Source: Enterococcus sp. BWB1-3
GTDB lineage: Bacteria > Bacillota > Bacilli > Lactobacillales > Enterococcaceae
Direction of reading: 5' to 3'
Length of the DNA stretch: 64,000 nucleotides
NCBI RefSeq assembly: GCF_016745275.1
Contig: NZ_JADOEP010000013.1
Location: forward strand, 1-64,000
In this document: piece after piece, positions 63,760-64,000 of the stretch
Layout of the letters: every line of letters starts with the position of its first letter
Position numbering within the stretch: position 1 is the first letter of the stretch
The notes under the pieces: model-generated
Database searches by the model: none
What the model was told of the DNA's origin: nothing
What the model saw: only the letters and a program-made list of their open reading frames with translations
Position numbers and translations under genes: made by a program

Positions 63760-64000
63760 ATGAAACGTGTAGTAATTACCGGCCTGGGGGCAGTAACCCC
63801 ACTGGGCAATACCGTTAAAGAATACTGGCAGAAACTTGTAAATGGTGAATTAGGCATCAGAAAAATTACCAAATTTGCATCCGATGATATTAATGTAACA
63901 TTGGCAGGCGAAGTAAAAGATTTCGATCCCAGTCAAGTATTAGATCGAAAAGAACAGAAACGAATGGATCTTTTTTCACAGTACGGCTTAGCAGCTGCTC
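63760..64000 (+). CDS. fabF: Beta-ketoacyl-ACP synthase II (FabF/FabO), 5' part
   Basis: The first 80 codons of a ketoacyl-ACP synthase cut by the window edge. The N-terminus MKRVVITGLGAVTPLGNTVKEYW and LAGEVKDFDP are typical of FabF. The catalytic Cys-His-His triad lies beyond the window. TAGGAGGAACC precedes the ATG. The neighbour FabI and the FabT boxes place it in fatty-acid elongation; in E. faecalis the copy beside fabI is called fabO and acts like FabB, so the symbol is provisional. Confidence 0.9.
   Translation, partial: MKRVVITGLGAVTPLGNTVKEYWQKLVNGELGIRKITKFASDDINVTLAGEVKDFDPSQVLDRKEQKRMDLFSQYGLAAA

Overview
The window looks like a chromosomal segment of a low-GC Gram-positive bacterium of the order Lactobacillales, most likely an enterococcus. 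The inference rests on gene content: a heme-dependent cytochrome bd operon (cydAB plus its CydDC-type exporter) next to a type II NADH dehydrogenase, MenA and a polyprenyl diphosphate synthase (a demethylmenaquinone branch with no other respiratory genes); divergent fabI/fabF with FabT-type boxes; AraR-type arabinose control; a second prs paralogue; the cysteine desulfurase/DUF1831 pair; and sigma-54. The species was not determined and GC content was not computed. Most genes lie on the minus strand, nearly all with strong AGGAGG-type ribosome sites.

Layout. 0.1-3.5 kb: BceAB-like ABC transporter and a GntR/UTRA regulator. 4.4-7.9 kb: FtsK/SpoIIIE translocase and a lone VanW-family gene. 8.3-18.2 kb: respiratory block (ndh, menA, polyprenyl synthase, cydA-cydB and the two exporter genes). 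18.4-21.1 kb: P-type ATPase behind an attenuator-like leader. 21.8-26.5 kb: fructose-family PTS operon (EIIA, EIIB, EIIC, class II ketose-bisphosphate aldolase, PRD regulator). 27.2-31.2 kb: topoisomerase III, DUF1033, mnmA. 31.4-34.1 kb: a decayed patch with an internally deleted IS3-family element, a frameshifted HAD phosphatase, an intact YqeK-like HD gene and a truncated PepV-like peptidase. 34.6-39.3 kb: two GH65 phosphorylase-like genes. 39.7-43.3 kb: DUF1831, cysteine desulfurase, RarD-like transporter, prs paralogue. 44.3 kb: tRNA-Thr.

44.9-59.4 kb is a large pentose region. It holds a ChvE/GguAB-type sugar ABC transporter with an unexpected PTS EIIB gene at its 3' end. Divergent from it is a three-gene sensing unit (lipoprotein binding protein, YesM-type kinase, YesN-type regulator). 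Beyond these lie araB-araD-araA and araR. The ara promoters carry clear AraR operators, and cre-like sites are present at araB and at the binding-protein gene. The probable logic is that extracellular sugar is sensed by the three-gene unit, which induces the transporter. Internal arabinose then releases AraR, and AraA, AraB and AraD convert arabinose to xylulose 5-phosphate under carbon catabolite control.

59.5-64 kb: rpoN, tRNA-Arg, a nitroreductase, fabI and the start of fabF.

Between genes there are several families of dispersed repeats: a structured element of about 250 bp, a 54-55 bp unit, an element of 120-140 bp with terminal inverted repeats, and a 163-bp element with terminal inverted repeats. 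Many operons end in clear intrinsic terminators. I see no CRISPR array, no rRNA and no prophage. The least expected signals are the ATPase leader and its altered transport-site residues, the PTS EIIB inside an ABC operon, and the repeat families.
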